Shown: positions 1 to 9,199, counted from the stretch's first letter. The stretch is 64,000 nt of DNA from Microbacterium sp. 1.5R (GCF_001889265.1 NZ_CP018151.1:1550001-1614000), one strand, 5' to 3'. Notes: a model not told the origin generated them from the letters alone. Program-made: numbers and translations.

Positions 1-1
1 C

Positions 2-715
2 CACCTCTTCGACGTGCGCGAGGTCGACGAGGAAGCGGCGGTCGCCTGGTATCAGCCTCTTGCGCGCTCGGTGATCATCGATATCCAGCGCCGTGGTGCT
101 GACGCCATCCTCGTCGGCGGCTCCGGGCTCTACGTCTCCAGCGTCGTCTTCGACTTCGCCTTCCCGCCGCGCGACCCGGTCATCCGCGCTCGGCTCGAAC
201 GCGAGCTCGAGGACGAGGGTGCGGGGGCGATGCTCGACCGGCTGAGAGCGCTCGATCCGGCCACGGCGGCGCGCGTCGACCCCCACAACGGGAGACGGGT
301 GATCCGCGCCCTCGAGGTGCTCGAACAGGGCAGCGCCACGCACGGTGCCGCTCTGCCGGAACAGCCGTCGCTCTGGCAGGCGGACACCCGACTGATCGGT
401 CTCCATGTCGAGCGCAGCGTCCTCGTCGAACGGCTCGACGCACGGGTCGAACAGATGTGGCGTGCAGGCCTCGTCGACGAGGTGGCGGGGCTCCGGCGGC
501 AAGGGCTCGAGGATGGCGTCACTGCGCAGCGTGCCATCGGCTACTCCCAGGCTCTGGGGCAGATCGACGGGCGGCTCAGTCAAGACGAGGCGATCGCCGA
601 GACGCAGGCCCTCACGCGTCGGTATGCCCGACGTCAGGTGTCCTGGTTCAAGCGGTATCCGGGTCTCACCTGGCACGAACCCCCGGTCGACGCGACGGCA
701 CTCGTCGAGTCCTGA
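2..715 (+). CDS. miaA: tRNA dimethylallyltransferase MiaA, 5'-truncated by the window edge
   Basis: MiaA transfers a dimethylallyl group to A37 of tRNAs that read codons beginning with U. The reading frame is already open at base 2 (HLFDV...), so the N-terminal P-loop lies outside the window. The visible part has the family's central LVGGSGLYV segment, the [11 protein letters not shown] motif and a basic C-terminal segment ([16 protein letters not shown]), ending in a normal stop. The gene lies a short distance upstream of dapF in the same direction, an order common in actinobacteria. Family assignment is from recognised motifs; nothing looks damaged apart from the cut. Confidence 0.93.
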   Translation, partial: HLFDVREVDEEAAVAWYQPLARSVIIDIQRRGADAILVGGSGLYVSSVVFDFAFPPRDPVIRARLERELEDEGAGAMLDRLRALDPATAARVDPHNGRRVIRALEVLEQGSATHGAALPEQPSLWQADTRLIGLHVERSVLVERLDARVEQMWRAGLVDEVAGLRRQGLEDGVTAQRAIGYSQALGQIDGRLSQDEAIAETQALTRRYARRQVSWFKRYPGLTWHEPPVDATALVES

Positions 716-773
716 GTCGACATCTCCCTCACCGCCATCGCGCGATGTCGGTGACCGATGAGAAGGTGGATGC

Positions 774-1301
774 ATGGCCACCCACTTCTACACGGCGAGC
801 AGCCTCGACGGTTTCATCGCGACTGACCAGCACTCCCTCGATTGGCTCCTCAAGCAGGACATCGACGCCGAAGGACCGATGTCCTATGGGGCGTTCGAGA
901 AGACGATCGGGGCGCTGGCCATGGGGGCATCGACCTACAACTGGGTCATGCAGCACGAAGAAGGGCGCTGGGGCTACGAGCAGCCGACCTGGGTGTTCAC
1001 GCACAGGGAGCTCGAGATTCCCGTCGGCGCCGACGTCCGCAAGGCGCAGGGCGATGTGACCGCCGTTCACTCCGAGATGGTCACTGCCGCCGGCGGCAAG
1101 GATCTGTGGGTCGTCGGCGGCGGAGACCTGGCCGGGCAGTTCGCGGATGCGGGTCTTCTCGATGAGGTGTGGGTGCAGTACGCGCCGGTCACTCTCGGAT
1201 CCGGGGCGCCCCTGTTGCCGCGGATGCTGGACCTCGAGCTTCTCGAGGTGGCTCGCAACCGCAACTTCATGTGCGGGCGTTACCGCGTGCGCCGTGGCTG
1301 A
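774..1301 (+). CDS. dihydrofolate reductase / RibD C-terminal family protein
   Basis: A 175-residue protein of the RibD_C/DHFR-like reductase fold: N-terminal strand with the typical SSLDGFIA sequence, a GxSTYxW segment in the middle, LWVVGGGDLAGQF (the nucleotide-binding glycine loop) and LGSGAPLLP near the end. Such proteins bind NADPH but their substrates are mostly unknown, so no pathway is assigned. AGAAGG lies 7 bases upstream of the ATG and decides the start. The stop overlaps the start of the following GNAT gene, suggesting co-transcription. Confidence 0.85.
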   Translation: MATHFYTASSLDGFIATDQHSLDWLLKQDIDAEGPMSYGAFEKTIGALAMGASTYNWVMQHEEGRWGYEQPTWVFTHRELEIPVGADVRKAQGDVTAVHSEMVTAAGGKDLWVVGGGDLAGQFADAGLLDEVWVQYAPVTLGSGAPLLPRMLDLELLEVARNRNFMCGRYRVRRG

Positions 1302-1770
1302 GGCGTCAGCTCCTCGGCGCGCAGTCGAGAGCTGGCCGGTCCGGGCGTTCGACCGGGCGGACACCGAGGCGGTTGTCGCGCTCTGGGACGAGGTCGGGCT
1401 CACGCGCCCGTGGAACGACCCGCGGCTCGACATCGAGCGCAAGCTCACGGTGCAGCCGGAGCTGTTTCTGGTCGTCGAGAGCACCGAGCCCGAATCGAGC
1501 TCAGCATCGATCCTCGGGACGGTCATGGCCGGCTACGACGGACACCGCGGCTGGCTCTACTACCTGGCGACCGCCAAGTCGCACCGCCAACGAGGGATCG
1601 CGCGAGCACTCGTGCGCGAGGCCGAACGGCTTCTCGTCGCCATGGGCTGCCCGAAGGTGCAGCTCATGGTCAGGGAGGGGAACGAAGGCGTCCTCGGTTT
1701 CTACGACGACCTGGGCTACGAACGATTCTCCGTGTCGAACACGGGCAGACGCCTGATCGTCGACGCCTAG
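1294..1770 (+). CDS. GNAT family N-acetyltransferase (YpeA/RimI-like)
   Basis: About 158 residues from a GTG at 1294, chosen because it overlaps the upstream stop and gives the normal family length; the open frame extends further upstream but that part shadows the reductase gene. GNAT features: ALWDEVGLTRPWND near the N-terminus, the strand before the acetyl-CoA site (GWLYYLAT), the acetyl-CoA loop HRQRGIARALV, and the C-terminal NEGVLGFYDDLGY. The combination resembles YpeA. The acceptor substrate cannot be told from sequence. Confidence 0.85.
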   Translation: MAEASAPRRAVESWPVRAFDRADTEAVVALWDEVGLTRPWNDPRLDIERKLTVQPELFLVVESTEPESSSASILGTVMAGYDGHRGWLYYLATAKSHRQRGIARALVREAERLLVAMGCPKVQLMVREGNEGVLGFYDDLGYERFSVSNTGRRLIVDA

Positions 1771-1780
1771 CCGAGATCTC

Positions 1781-1786
1781 TAGACT
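1781..1786 (+). promoter_or_regulatory. -10 element of a probable leaderless dapF transcript
   Basis: TAGACT is followed by exactly 6 bases and then the dapF ATG, with no Shine-Dalgarno sequence between. In actinobacteria this spacing places the transcription start at or next to the start codon. The same TANNNT-N6/7-start arrangement recurs at many genes in this window. Confidence 0.6.
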
Positions 1787-1792
1787 GGACGA

Positions 1793-2665
1793 ATGGTCGC
1801 ATTCACCAAAGGGCACGGTACGGGCAACGATTTCGTGATCATCGCCGACCCCGACGGCTCACTGGAACTCAGCTCGGAACAGGTCGCAGTGCTCTGTGAC
1901 CGGCACCGCGGCATCGGAGCCGACGGCATCCTTCGTGTCGTGCGCTCTGCAGCGATCGTGGACGGGCGGGCGTCACTCGCTGAGGAGCCGGCAGCTGAAT
2001 GGTTCATGGACTACCGCAACGCCGACGGATCGATCGCCGAGATGTGCGGCAACGGCATCCGCGTCTTCGCGCACTATCTCGTGCGTTCCGGGCTCGCCAC
2101 GATCCAGCCCGGCTCGACGCTCCCGATCGGAACCCGAGCGGGCGTGCGCGACGTGACCCGCAGTGAGACGGGATATCAGGTGGATCTCGGCCTGTGGAAG
2201 CTCTCCGGCGACGACCCTCTTGTCACGGCGGACGGGCTCCCCGTCACGCGCCCGGGGCTGGGCATCGACGTCGGGAATCCTCATGTGGTGGTCGCCCTCG
2301 CATCCGAGGCGGAACTCGCCTCACTCGAACTCCACCGTGCTCCGGTGCTCGAACCCACCCCGCCCGCGGGTGCGAACGTCGAGTTCGTCGTCCCGGGTGA
2401 GCCGCTTGTGCGGGACGGGATCGGGCACGTCTCGATGCGCGTCTCCGAGCGCGGTGTGGGGGAGACCCTCAGCTGTGGCACGGGTGTGGCGGCCACAGCT
2501 CTGGCGGTGCGCTACTGGGCAGGTGCGAAGGCGCCCGACAACTGGCGGGTCGAGGTGCCGGGTGGCACGCTCGGCGTGCGCATGTTCCCCGCGGAGGACG
2601 GCGAGCACGTCGCGCTGTCCGGCCCCGCGCAGCTCGTGTTCAGCGGCGAGGTCGACCTGATCTGA
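1793..2665 (+). CDS. dapF: diaminopimelate epimerase
   Basis: Interconverts LL- and meso-2,6-diaminopimelate for lysine and peptidoglycan synthesis in the cytoplasm. The 290-residue protein is of normal length. It starts with the family's [10 protein letters not shown], carries the first catalytic cysteine in [15 protein letters not shown] and the second in [14 protein letters not shown], both intact. The start is fixed by the motif at residue 5 and by a leaderless-type promoter directly before it. The stop overlaps the ATG of the following HAD gene (TGATG), so both are probably translated from one transcript. Confidence 0.97.
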   Translation: MVAFTKGHGTGNDFVIIADPDGSLELSSEQVAVLCDRHRGIGADGILRVVRSAAIVDGRASLAEEPAAEWFMDYRNADGSIAEMCGNGIRVFAHYLVRSGLATIQPGSTLPIGTRAGVRDVTRSETGYQVDLGLWKLSGDDPLVTADGLPVTRPGLGIDVGNPHVVVALASEAELASLELHRAPVLEPTPPAGANVEFVVPGEPLVRDGIGHVSMRVSERGVGETLSCGTGVAATALAVRYWAGAKAPDNWRVEVPGGTLGVRMFPAEDGEHVALSGPAQLVFSGEVDLI

Positions 2666-3315
2666 TGGGCGCGACCGGTCCGATCGATCTGGTCATCTTC
2701 GACTGCGACGGAGTCCTCGTCGACAGCGAGCGGCTCTCGATCGAGGTGGACCGGCGGGTACTCGCCGATCTCGGGTGGGAACTGTCCTCGGACGAGATCG
2801 TGCACCGGTTCGTCGGACGTTCTGCCGCCTACTTCCGCTCGGAGATCGAGTCGTTCCTCGGGAGCCCGCTTCGCGATGACTGGGAGGCGACCTATCAGCC
2901 GTGGTACGTCGCTGCCTTCGCTGAGCTGATCGCGGTGGACGGCGTCGAGCGCGCACTCGACGAGATCGTGACGGCCACGTGCGTGGCTTCGAGCGGTACC
3001 CATGCGAAGATCCGGAGAACGCTCGGGATGACCGGTCTCCTTCCGCGATTCGAGGGAAGGATCTTCAGCGTGGATGACGTGGTCGTCGGTAAGCCCGCCC
3101 CGGATCTCTTTCTGCACGCCGCAGATCGGCTCGGGGTGCACCCCGAACACTGCGCGGTCGTCGAGGACAGCCGGTTCGGCGTCCGCGCCGCTCGAGCCGC
3201 CGGGATGCGGGTATACGGCTACGCCGGCGGGCTCACCCCAGCCGAGTGGCTCGAACAGGAAGGAGCCGTCGTGTTCGCCGACATGCGCGACCTTCCCGAC
3301 CTTCTCGGTCGCTGA
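2665..3315 (+). CDS. HAD-superfamily hydrolase (phosphatase/phosphoglucomutase-like, subfamily IA)
   Basis: A 216-residue HAD enzyme: motif I DCDGVLVDSE near residue 15, an alpha-helical cap, motif II TCVASSGT near residue 110, motif III lysine in VVGKPAPDLF, and motif IV EDSRFGVRAARAAGM. The cap places it with beta-phosphoglucomutase-like phosphatases; the substrate is not predictable. It overlaps the dapF stop and runs toward a converging methyltransferase gene whose stop lies 18 bases beyond. Confidence 0.88.
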   Translation: MGATGPIDLVIFDCDGVLVDSERLSIEVDRRVLADLGWELSSDEIVHRFVGRSAAYFRSEIESFLGSPLRDDWEATYQPWYVAAFAELIAVDGVERALDEIVTATCVASSGTHAKIRRTLGMTGLLPRFEGRIFSVDDVVVGKPAPDLFLHAADRLGVHPEHCAVVEDSRFGVRAARAAGMRVYGYAGGLTPAEWLEQEGAVVFADMRDLPDLLGR

Positions 3316-3333
3316 TGTCGCTGCGGCGAGACG

Positions 3334-3975
3334 TCAGACGAGAGCGATCGGCTCGGTGGGTGGGGTGCCGTGCTTGCGCACCTTGAGGATGCGATAGCCC
3401 TTGGAGGTCGCGGTGCGGTGCACGCTGAAACCAGGATGGAACGTCGAGCCGATCCACCGTTGCAGCGAATCCGCGCCGAGGTTGCGCTGCACGACGAGCC
3501 ACGCGTCGCTGCGCTCGTCGAGGCGGGGGATCCACTTCTCGAGCAGGCCGTGAAGCTCGTTCTTGCCGACGCGGATCGGAGGATTCGAGCGGATCGAGCG
3601 GAAAGTCACGTCAGCGGGAACATCCTCGGGCAGTGAGGCGTTGACATTCTTGAGACCATGAGCTGCGGCGTTGCGACGCACGAGATCCAGAGCCCGCTCG
3701 TTCACATCGACCGCCCATACGGTCGCATGGGGCGCGGCCAATGCCATCGACAGCGTGACCGGTCCCCACCCGCTTCCGAGGTCGAGAAGATGGCCTCCCG
3801 GCGGAACCGGAGGCGTGTTTGCGAGAAGGACGGCAGTACCGGCATCCAGCCGATCCGGGCTGAAGACGCCGCCAGCAGTGGTGACGTCCAGCTCTCGGCC
3901 TGCGAGCGTCACACGGATCGATCGCAGGTTCTCGGGGCTTGCCGGGGCCGCGGTGAAGTAATGGTCGGACCCCAT
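3334..3975 (-). CDS. class I SAM-dependent methyltransferase (RsmC-like)
   Basis: A 213-residue enzyme with SAM motif I DLGSGWGPVTLSMA, the acidic residue of motif II in WAVDVNERALDL, and an NPP motif (IRSNPPIRVG) typical of methylases acting on the exocyclic amino group of guanine or adenine in rRNA. This matches the C-terminal catalytic half of RsmC-like proteins; the N-terminal half of RsmC is absent, as is common in actinobacteria. The ATG at 3975 is chosen because TACGCT lies exactly 6 bases upstream (leaderless type); the longer open frame upstream runs into hflX. Confidence 0.85.
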   Translation of the reverse strand: MGSDHYFTAAPASPENLRSIRVTLAGRELDVTTAGGVFSPDRLDAGTAVLLANTPPVPPGGHLLDLGSGWGPVTLSMALAAPHATVWAVDVNERALDLVRRNAAAHGLKNVNASLPEDVPADVTFRSIRSNPPIRVGKNELHGLLEKWIPRLDERSDAWLVVQRNLGADSLQRWIGSTFHPGFSVHRTATSKGYRILKVRKHGTPPTEPIALV

Positions 3976-4043
3976 ACCGTGAGCGTAGCGGACAGCGCGG
4001 GCTAAGGTTAAGGCTCGCAACAAAACCCAGAGATAAGGGACGG

Positions 4044-5555
4044 ATGACGGAGACCAGCACACACTCCACAGGTGACGAAGCAGTCGATCGCGTTCTCGCG
4101 AATGCGGAGAAGCGGACGGAGGCACGAGTCTTCGGCGCCGCTCAGGCGCTGCAGGACCAGTCCACCGCGTCACACGCGTTCTCGGACGGCGACCAGTGGG
4201 ACCTCGAGGATCGTCATGCGCTGCGGCGCGTCGGCGGTCTCTCCACAGAACTCGAAGACGTCACGGAGGTCGAGTACCGCCAGCTCCGGCTCGAGAACGT
4301 GGTGCTGGTCGGCGTGTATCCGCAGGGCGCTCAGGAAGACGCGGAGAACTCGCTCCGCGAACTCGCAGCCCTCGCGGAGACCGCAGGAGCCGTCGTCCTC
4401 GATGGCGTTCTGCAGAGGCGACCGCACCCGGACGCCGCGACCTACATCGGGCGCGGCAAGGCGCAGGAGCTGAAGGACATCGTGGCGGCCACGGGCGCGG
4501 ACACCGTGATCGCCGACACGGAACTCGCCCCCAGCCAGCGACGAGCTCTCGAGGACGTGGTCAAGGTCAAGGTCATCGACCGCACCACCGTCATCCTCGA
4601 TATCTTCAGCCAGCACGCCAAGAGCCGTGAGGGCAAAGCCCAGGTCGAACTCGCGCAGCTCGAGTACCTCCTGCCGCGCCTGCGCGGCTGGGGTGACTCG
4701 ATGAGCCGTCAGGCGGGTGGCCAGGTCGGTGCCGGTGGTGCCGGAATGGGCTCCCGTGGCCCCGGTGAGACGAAGATCGAGCTCGACCGTCGCCGCATCC
4801 GCACCAAGATGGCGCTCCTTCGTCGGCAGATCCGTGACTTCGGCCCGGCGCGAGAGGCCAAGCGCGCCGAGCGCAAGCGCAACACGATTCCTTCCGTGGC
4901 CATCGCCGGATACACCAACGCCGGCAAGTCGAGCCTCCTCAACGCTCTCACGAGCGCAGGGGTGCTCGTGGAGAACGCACTGTTCGCGACGCTGGATGCG
5001 ACGGTCCGCCGCTCGGAGACGTCGGACGGGCGTGTGTACACGCTGACGGACACCGTCGGCTTCGTCCGCAACCTTCCGCACCAGCTCGTCGAGGCTTTCC
5101 GATCCACGTTGGAAGAGGTCGGCGACGCCGACGTCGTGCTGCACGTCGTTGACGGATCTCACCCCGACCCCGCCGGTCAACTGCAGACCGTGCGGGACGT
5201 CATGGGCGATGTCGGTGTGCGTGATATGCCCGAGCTCGTGGTGTTCAACAAGGCCGATCTGATCGACGACGACGAGCGTCTCGTGCTGCGAGGCCTCGAG
5301 CCCACGGCGCATTTCGTCTCATCCCGGTCGGGCGAGGGCATCGAAGAGCTTCGAGCGGCGATCGAAGAGGCGCTTCCGAAGCCGGCCGTGGAGGTGCACG
5401 CGGTCGTTCCCTATGACAGGGGTGATCTGGTCGCGGCGATCCACGAGACCGGGATGCTGCTGGCGGTGGACCACAGCGAGCAGGGCACAGTCGTGCACGC
5501 GCGTGTGTCGGAGCGACTCGCCGCCGATCTGGCGCCGTTCGCGATCGACGCCTGA
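4044..5555 (+). CDS. hflX: GTPase HflX
   Basis: Ribosome-associated GTPase that splits stalled ribosomes. 503 residues. N-terminal glycine-rich HflX domain with the GQVGAGGAGMGSRGPGE segment, then a coiled basic linker (RRIRTKMALLRRQI) and the G domain: G1 GYTNAGKSSLLNAL, G3 DTVGFVRNLPHQLVEAF, G4 FNKADL, G5 SSRSGEG. The N-terminus is extended by about 90 residues relative to E. coli HflX, as in other actinobacteria. ATAAGGGA precedes the ATG. It diverges from the RsmC-like gene. Confidence 0.96.
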   Translation: MTETSTHSTGDEAVDRVLANAEKRTEARVFGAAQALQDQSTASHAFSDGDQWDLEDRHALRRVGGLSTELEDVTEVEYRQLRLENVVLVGVYPQGAQEDAENSLRELAALAETAGAVVLDGVLQRRPHPDAATYIGRGKAQELKDIVAATGADTVIADTELAPSQRRALEDVVKVKVIDRTTVILDIFSQHAKSREGKAQVELAQLEYLLPRLRGWGDSMSRQAGGQVGAGGAGMGSRGPGETKIELDRRRIRTKMALLRRQIRDFGPAREAKRAERKRNTIPSVAIAGYTNAGKSSLLNALTSAGVLVENALFATLDATVRRSETSDGRVYTLTDTVGFVRNLPHQLVEAFRSTLEEVGDADVVLHVVDGSHPDPAGQLQTVRDVMGDVGVRDMPELVVFNKADLIDDDERLVLRGLEPTAHFVSSRSGEGIEELRAAIEEALPKPAVEVHAVVPYDRGDLVAAIHETGMLLAVDHSEQGTVVHARVSERLAADLAPFAIDA

Positions 5556-5579
5556 CCGCTTTGCGGTGCGGGGCGCGGT

Positions 5580-6251
5580 TCAGCGCGCGACGAATCGCGC
5601 CTCGACCGTTGCGGAGATGACGATCTCGTCGGGTTCGTAGTCCATTGACGGCCCGCCCACGTCCTGGGACTCCTGCATCATCGCCCCGCGCATCTTGGGC
5701 ATGCCCGCGAGCGGCTGAACGGGTGCGGGGGCGATCAGCCCGACATCGGCGATCTCGACGGGAACGACGGAACCGAGTCCGAGCGCTGTGGCGTATGCCT
5801 GCGCGCGAGTCACGGCCGCTCCGACGGCCTGCGCCGCGACCTCCCGTTCGACCCGGGACCTCGTCTCGGCGGTGAGGTGCCAGTCGACCCAGCCGACCTC
5901 GACACCGTCCCATGCCGAGACCTCGGACACCCAGAGCGAGAGCGCCGAGGCCTCGGCGAACGTCGCAGTCAGATCCACGGCGGCGTAGTGAACGGGCGCG
6001 AGCTGCGTGCCCTCCGAGTTCCACGGGCGCTCGGCGCGGACGGACAACCGCTTGCTGGACCAGTCGACGACGATGCCCGTGTCCAGCCGCGCGGTGATGC
6101 TCTCGCGCACCGGCTCGGTGAGATGCATCACGCTATCGACCACTCCTGCGCGGTCGGCGCCGTCTGCGCGGACACTGACGTGGATGGTGGCGCGCTCGGG
6201 CGCAACTCGCGCCTCGTGCTCGCCGCGGACGGTGACGGTGACTTCGCTCAT
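5580..6251 (-). CDS. SIMPL domain (DUF541) protein
   Basis: A 223-residue protein of the SIMPL family (VTVRGEHEARVAPERATIHVSVRADG at the N-terminus, given here in part; then a repeated alpha/beta arrangement, and DEIVISATVEARF at the end). Members form beta-rich oligomers; their role is poorly defined, and this one has no obvious signal peptide, so it may be cytoplasmic. TAGAGT lies 6 bases before the ATG (leaderless type). It converges with hflX and diverges from ssrA. Confidence 0.85.
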   Translation of the reverse strand: MSEVTVTVRGEHEARVAPERATIHVSVRADGADRAGVVDSVMHLTEPVRESITARLDTGIVVDWSSKRLSVRAERPWNSEGTQLAPVHYAAVDLTATFAEASALSLWVSEVSAWDGVEVGWVDWHLTAETRSRVEREVAAQAVGAAVTRAQAYATALGLGSVVPVEIADVGLIAPAPVQPLAGMPKMRGAMMQESQDVGGPSMDYEPDEIVISATVEARFVAR

Positions 6252-6382
6252 GTCGTGACTCTACGCCAGGGCATGGAATGGCGAAGGCCTCGCGAACGTT
6301 GTAGTCTGTGAGGCTCGGGGACTCCGGTTCCCGGGATGATAAGTACAAAGAGTGACAGCGGCTCCTTCGAGAGAAGGACCAC

Positions 6383-6752
6383 GGGGCTGATCGGTTTCGA
6401 CAGCGCCTGTGAATCCACGAGAAGCGGGCCGAGGATGCAGAGTTATCTCGTAAACGCTCTCTGCAAAAAAATAGTTGCCGAAACCAAGCGCAACGACTTC
6501 GCCCTCGCTGCATAAGCGAGCCCGATAGTCCGTCAGGCCGTATGTGATTCCGATACGGATCCTGGCGTCATTTAGGAATCTTGCTGCGTGATGGCGTCTG
6601 GACGTCACGTGGGACTCTTCCCAGGCTGGGCTCGTCGACTTAGGTGTCTGTGACAAAGGTCGGAGCCGAGCAGAACGTCTTCACAGACTGCGCCCGGAGA
6701 AGGCGTGGAGACTCAGCGTTGGACGGGGGTTCGATTCCCCCCAGCTCCACCA
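6383..6752 (+). ncRNA. ssrA: transfer-messenger RNA (tmRNA)
   Basis: One-piece tmRNA. The 5' end GGGGCUG pairs with CAGCUCC at 6742-6748 (one G-U), followed by A and an encoded CCA. The T arm (GGGGGUUCGAUUCCCCC) and the 5' GGUUUCGACAG tract are present. The resume codon is at 6477 and the tag frame reads AETKRNDFALAA, stopping with UAA at 6513-6515; the C-terminal ALAA is the usual protease-recognition end. A 6-bp hairpin with a GAGA loop (6363-6378) sits just before the mature 5' end and may belong to the precursor leader. Rescues stalled ribosomes together with SmpB (not in this window). Confidence 0.97.
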
Positions 6753-6773
6753 CGTCGCTGTCACAAGCAAGAA

Positions 6774-6816
6774 GGCCCGCCTGCCTAGTGATGATCACTA
6801 GGGAGGCGGGTCTTTT
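6774..6816 (+). terminator. Rho-independent terminator shared by ssrA and the converging nuclease gene
   Basis: Near-perfect inverted repeat (GGCCCGCCTGCCTAGTGAT against GATCACTAGGGAGGCGGGTC) with a T run after the right arm. It sits 22 bases after the tmRNA CCA end and before the stop of the converging gene at 6855. Confidence 0.85.
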
Positions 6817-6854
6817 GTGTGCGTGATCGGGAATCGACGCGGCTCAGGCTCGGC

Positions 6855-8219
6855 CTACGGCGCGCCAGGCAGGGTCTCGCAGGGGATGCCGTCGTTGTCG
6901 AAGTCGAGCTTTGCGACGTCGCCGTAGTAGGGGTAGAACCGGTCGAACCATTCCTTCGCTGCAGCGTAGTTCGCGAAGTCCGTGCAATTCCGCGTGTCCC
7001 CGGGGTTCCCCGGTTGCTGAGGCGGTTGAGGTTGCTGAGGCGGCTGAGGGACGGGGATGCCTGAGGACGGTACTCGGAAGTTGTCGCCTTCGTAGATCCA
7101 CACCCGCCACCACTTGGCGAGGACTGCATCTCGTTCGGCCGCGTCCGCGGTGTAGAAGTGATGAGCCGCGGAGTTCGACCAGAACCGCGCGACGGGAACG
7201 GTGCCGGCCTGCGTGGAGTCGGCCGGGTAGACGTAGTACGCGATCCCTTCGTCTTTCCAGATGTTCGGCCACTTGGCGATGACAGCCGCGCGCTCGGCGG
7301 GGTCTGCGGTGTAGAAATGCCCCGAGTACGTGCTGCTCCAGAACCTGTAGAGCGGGATGGTTCCGGCGACCTGAGTCGTGAACGCGGTGTACCGCTGCCC
7401 CTCGTAGGTCCAGACGTTCGGCCAACGGGCGATGATCTGATCGCGCTCCGTCGGGTCAGTGGTGAAGAAGTGCCCCTGGTGGACGGGGCTCCAGAACCGG
7501 TACACGCCGACGGGGTCTGGCATCGGCGGCGCGGAGGGCCGTCCGACGGTGGGCGTCGCCGGCATCCAGGCGTCCCACTGGGGGCCGCATTCTTGGAGGA
7601 GCGTCTGGATGGCACTCTTCTCGACGGGGTCGACGGACAGGTTCCACCGCCACTTCACCGCGACCCACTCGGAGACATAGGTGCACCGCATCGGCCGGTA
7701 TGGAGGCAACCACGATGCCGGATCCTTGTCGGCCTTCGCGGTGTTCACGGCGGCGGTGACCATGGTCAGGGTGCGCTGGTCGTCGAGGTCGTTGGAGTAG
7801 CTCTGTCGTTGCGCGTCGGTCCAGGCCCACGCGCCGGACGCCCACGCTTCCTTGAGCGCGACAAGGTGATCCATCTCGATCGCGGCGGGGTCGATGTGCG
7901 TGACGTTGTCGTAGTAGGAGAACCACTGACCTCCAGTGACGGTGCACGCGCCGGTGACGGTCGTCGGAATGTCGGACTCCTCGAGCAGCACCTCCTGACG
8001 GGTGCGGCATCCGTCCCCGTCGAGATCCGCGCCTTCGAAGAAGAGGTCGCGGTTGTACTTCACGGTGGACGGAGCCTCGACACGCAGCTGATCGAGGAGC
8101 GTGCCGACGGGTACCCTTTCCGTCGATGGCGGAGGCGCTGCCACCGCCGCTGACGGAGTGAGCGAGCCTGCGACGACCGCGGTCGCGACGAGAATGGCAC
8201 TCAGGAACCGATTGCGCAT
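6855..8219 (-). CDS. secreted HNH-type (DUF1524-like) nuclease with three DUF5648 repeats and an Excalibur domain
   Basis: About 454 residues from the ATG at 8219, preceded by AGGGAG; the open frame extends 18 codons further but without a ribosome site. Residues 1-27 form a Sec signal peptide (cleavage near AVAA/PPP). Residues about 57-214 match secreted actinobacterial HNH proteins: IEMDHLVALKEAW (catalytic His region), NDLDDQRTL, NTAKADKDPASWLP. Three YRFWS..HFYT..ERD repeats (about 239-383) are DUF5648-like. A Pro/Gln linker leads to a C-terminal Excalibur calcium-binding motif (NCTDFANYAAAKEWF, DFDNDGIPCE). Likely an exported or surface-bound endonuclease. Function is inferred from domains. 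Confidence 0.85.
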   Translation of the reverse strand: MRNRFLSAILVATAVVAGSLTPSAAVAAPPPSTERVPVGTLLDQLRVEAPSTVKYNRDLFFEGADLDGDGCRTRQEVLLEESDIPTTVTGACTVTGGQWFSYYDNVTHIDPAAIEMDHLVALKEAWASGAWAWTDAQRQSYSNDLDDQRTLTMVTAAVNTAKADKDPASWLPPYRPMRCTYVSEWVAVKWRWNLSVDPVEKSAIQTLLQECGPQWDAWMPATPTVGRPSAPPMPDPVGVYRFWSPVHQGHFFTTDPTERDQIIARWPNVWTYEGQRYTAFTTQVAGTIPLYRFWSSTYSGHFYTADPAERAAVIAKWPNIWKDEGIAYYVYPADSTQAGTVPVARFWSNSAAHHFYTADAAERDAVLAKWWRVWIYEGDNFRVPSSGIPVPQPPQQPQPPQQPGNPGDTRNCTDFANYAAAKEWFDRFYPYYGDVAKLDFDNDGIPCETLPGAP

Positions 8220-8344
8220 GCCACTCCCTGTGAAATCGGCTCCGCCGTGGAGCCTCGCGCTCAGGATACACACAGAATACCGGTACGCTGTCGAGGTCGT
8301 TCGACGGCGCGTGCGTCCGCTGACACGTCCTCCCGCGTCGGTGG

Positions 8345-9199
8345 TCAGCCGGTGGTGAGCCGGTCGAGAGCGTCCTCTGCGGTGCGGAGATGCTCTTCCG
8401 ACTCCCGCACTCGCTGCGCGAGCGATTCCTGTTCGGCCTTCGCCTCCTCGGCGTCTTCTCGCGCGCGCTTCGTTTCATGTCGGACCTTCGCCAGGTCAGC
8501 TTCGAGTTCACGCTCACGACGTGTGAGGGCTTCGATCCTCACCGCAGCATCGCGGAGTGCTCGGTCGGCCGTCGCCGCTTCGCGTGCCGCCGTGTCGTGA
8601 GCCTTCTGGGCTTCTCTGACGGCCCGTTCCGCGTCCCGTCGCTCTCTGCGTGACCGCACCTCGTCGACGGGTGTGGGCGAGATCGCGGGTGGTGCGGGTG
8701 CGCCTCCACCCACGAGGGTGTCGGCGATGTCGGCGAACGTGCCGGCCGGTTCCAGCTCGCGCACGAGCCTCGCCGAGGAGACGGCGGCGGCCGCAGTCGG
8801 ATCGAAGAAGGCCGCGCTGATGGTCTGCTGAACCGCCTCTCTCGTCGAAGCCGTGACGCGCTGTCCGCGCGCTTCAGCGAGCGCAGCGGCATCTGCCGCG
8901 AGTCGGCTCGTGAGGGCGCGGCGGTCGCGACCGAGCTGCGCGAGCGCGCGAGCATCCAGGTCCGCCTGAGCTTCGCGGAGCTCTTCGGCGAGTTGAAGCG
9001 CTTCTCCGAGTTGCGCGGCGCGCTCGTGTGCGAAGACGTTGACCACCCAGGCGGCGACCGACGGCTTCTTCAGATCGCGAATCTGCGCGGCGAGGCCCGC
9101 GTCGTCGGCCTCGACGGCGCGCGCGTTGCGTGCGCTCACGAACTCTGCAGGTGACCCCGTGTACAGCTCCACTGCGATGTCAGCGAGCGGGGAGTCCAT
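8345..9199 (-). CDS. hypothetical coiled-coil protein
   Basis: About 284 residues. I recognise no named family with certainty. The N-terminal third contains VSARNARAVEADDAGLAAQIRDLKKPSVAAWVVN-type sequence (shown in part) seen in conserved actinobacterial hypotheticals; the rest is almost entirely charged, alanine-rich helix, with a strong coiled coil over roughly residues 175-280. No signal peptide or membrane segment. TATCGT lies 7 bases before the ATG at 9199, supporting a leaderless start rather than the longer open frame. It diverges from the DUF7882 gene. Confidence 0.75.
   Translation of the reverse strand: MDSPLADIAVELYTGSPAEFVSARNARAVEADDAGLAAQIRDLKKPSVAAWVVNVFAHERAAQLGEALQLAEELREAQADLDARALAQLGRDRRALTSRLAADAAALAEARGQRVTASTREAVQQTISAAFFDPTAAAAVSSARLVRELEPAGTFADIADTLVGGGAPAPPAISPTPVDEVRSRRERRDAERAVREAQKAHDTAAREAATADRALRDAAVRIEALTRRERELEADLAKVRHETKRAREDAEEAKAEQESLAQRVRESEEHLRTAEDALDRLTTG

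Noticed and set aside
6855..8219. GmrSD-type IV restriction enzyme for the nuclease next to ssrA
   Set aside because: It has a signal peptide and lacks the GmrS (DUF262) half; the arrangement fits a secreted nuclease.
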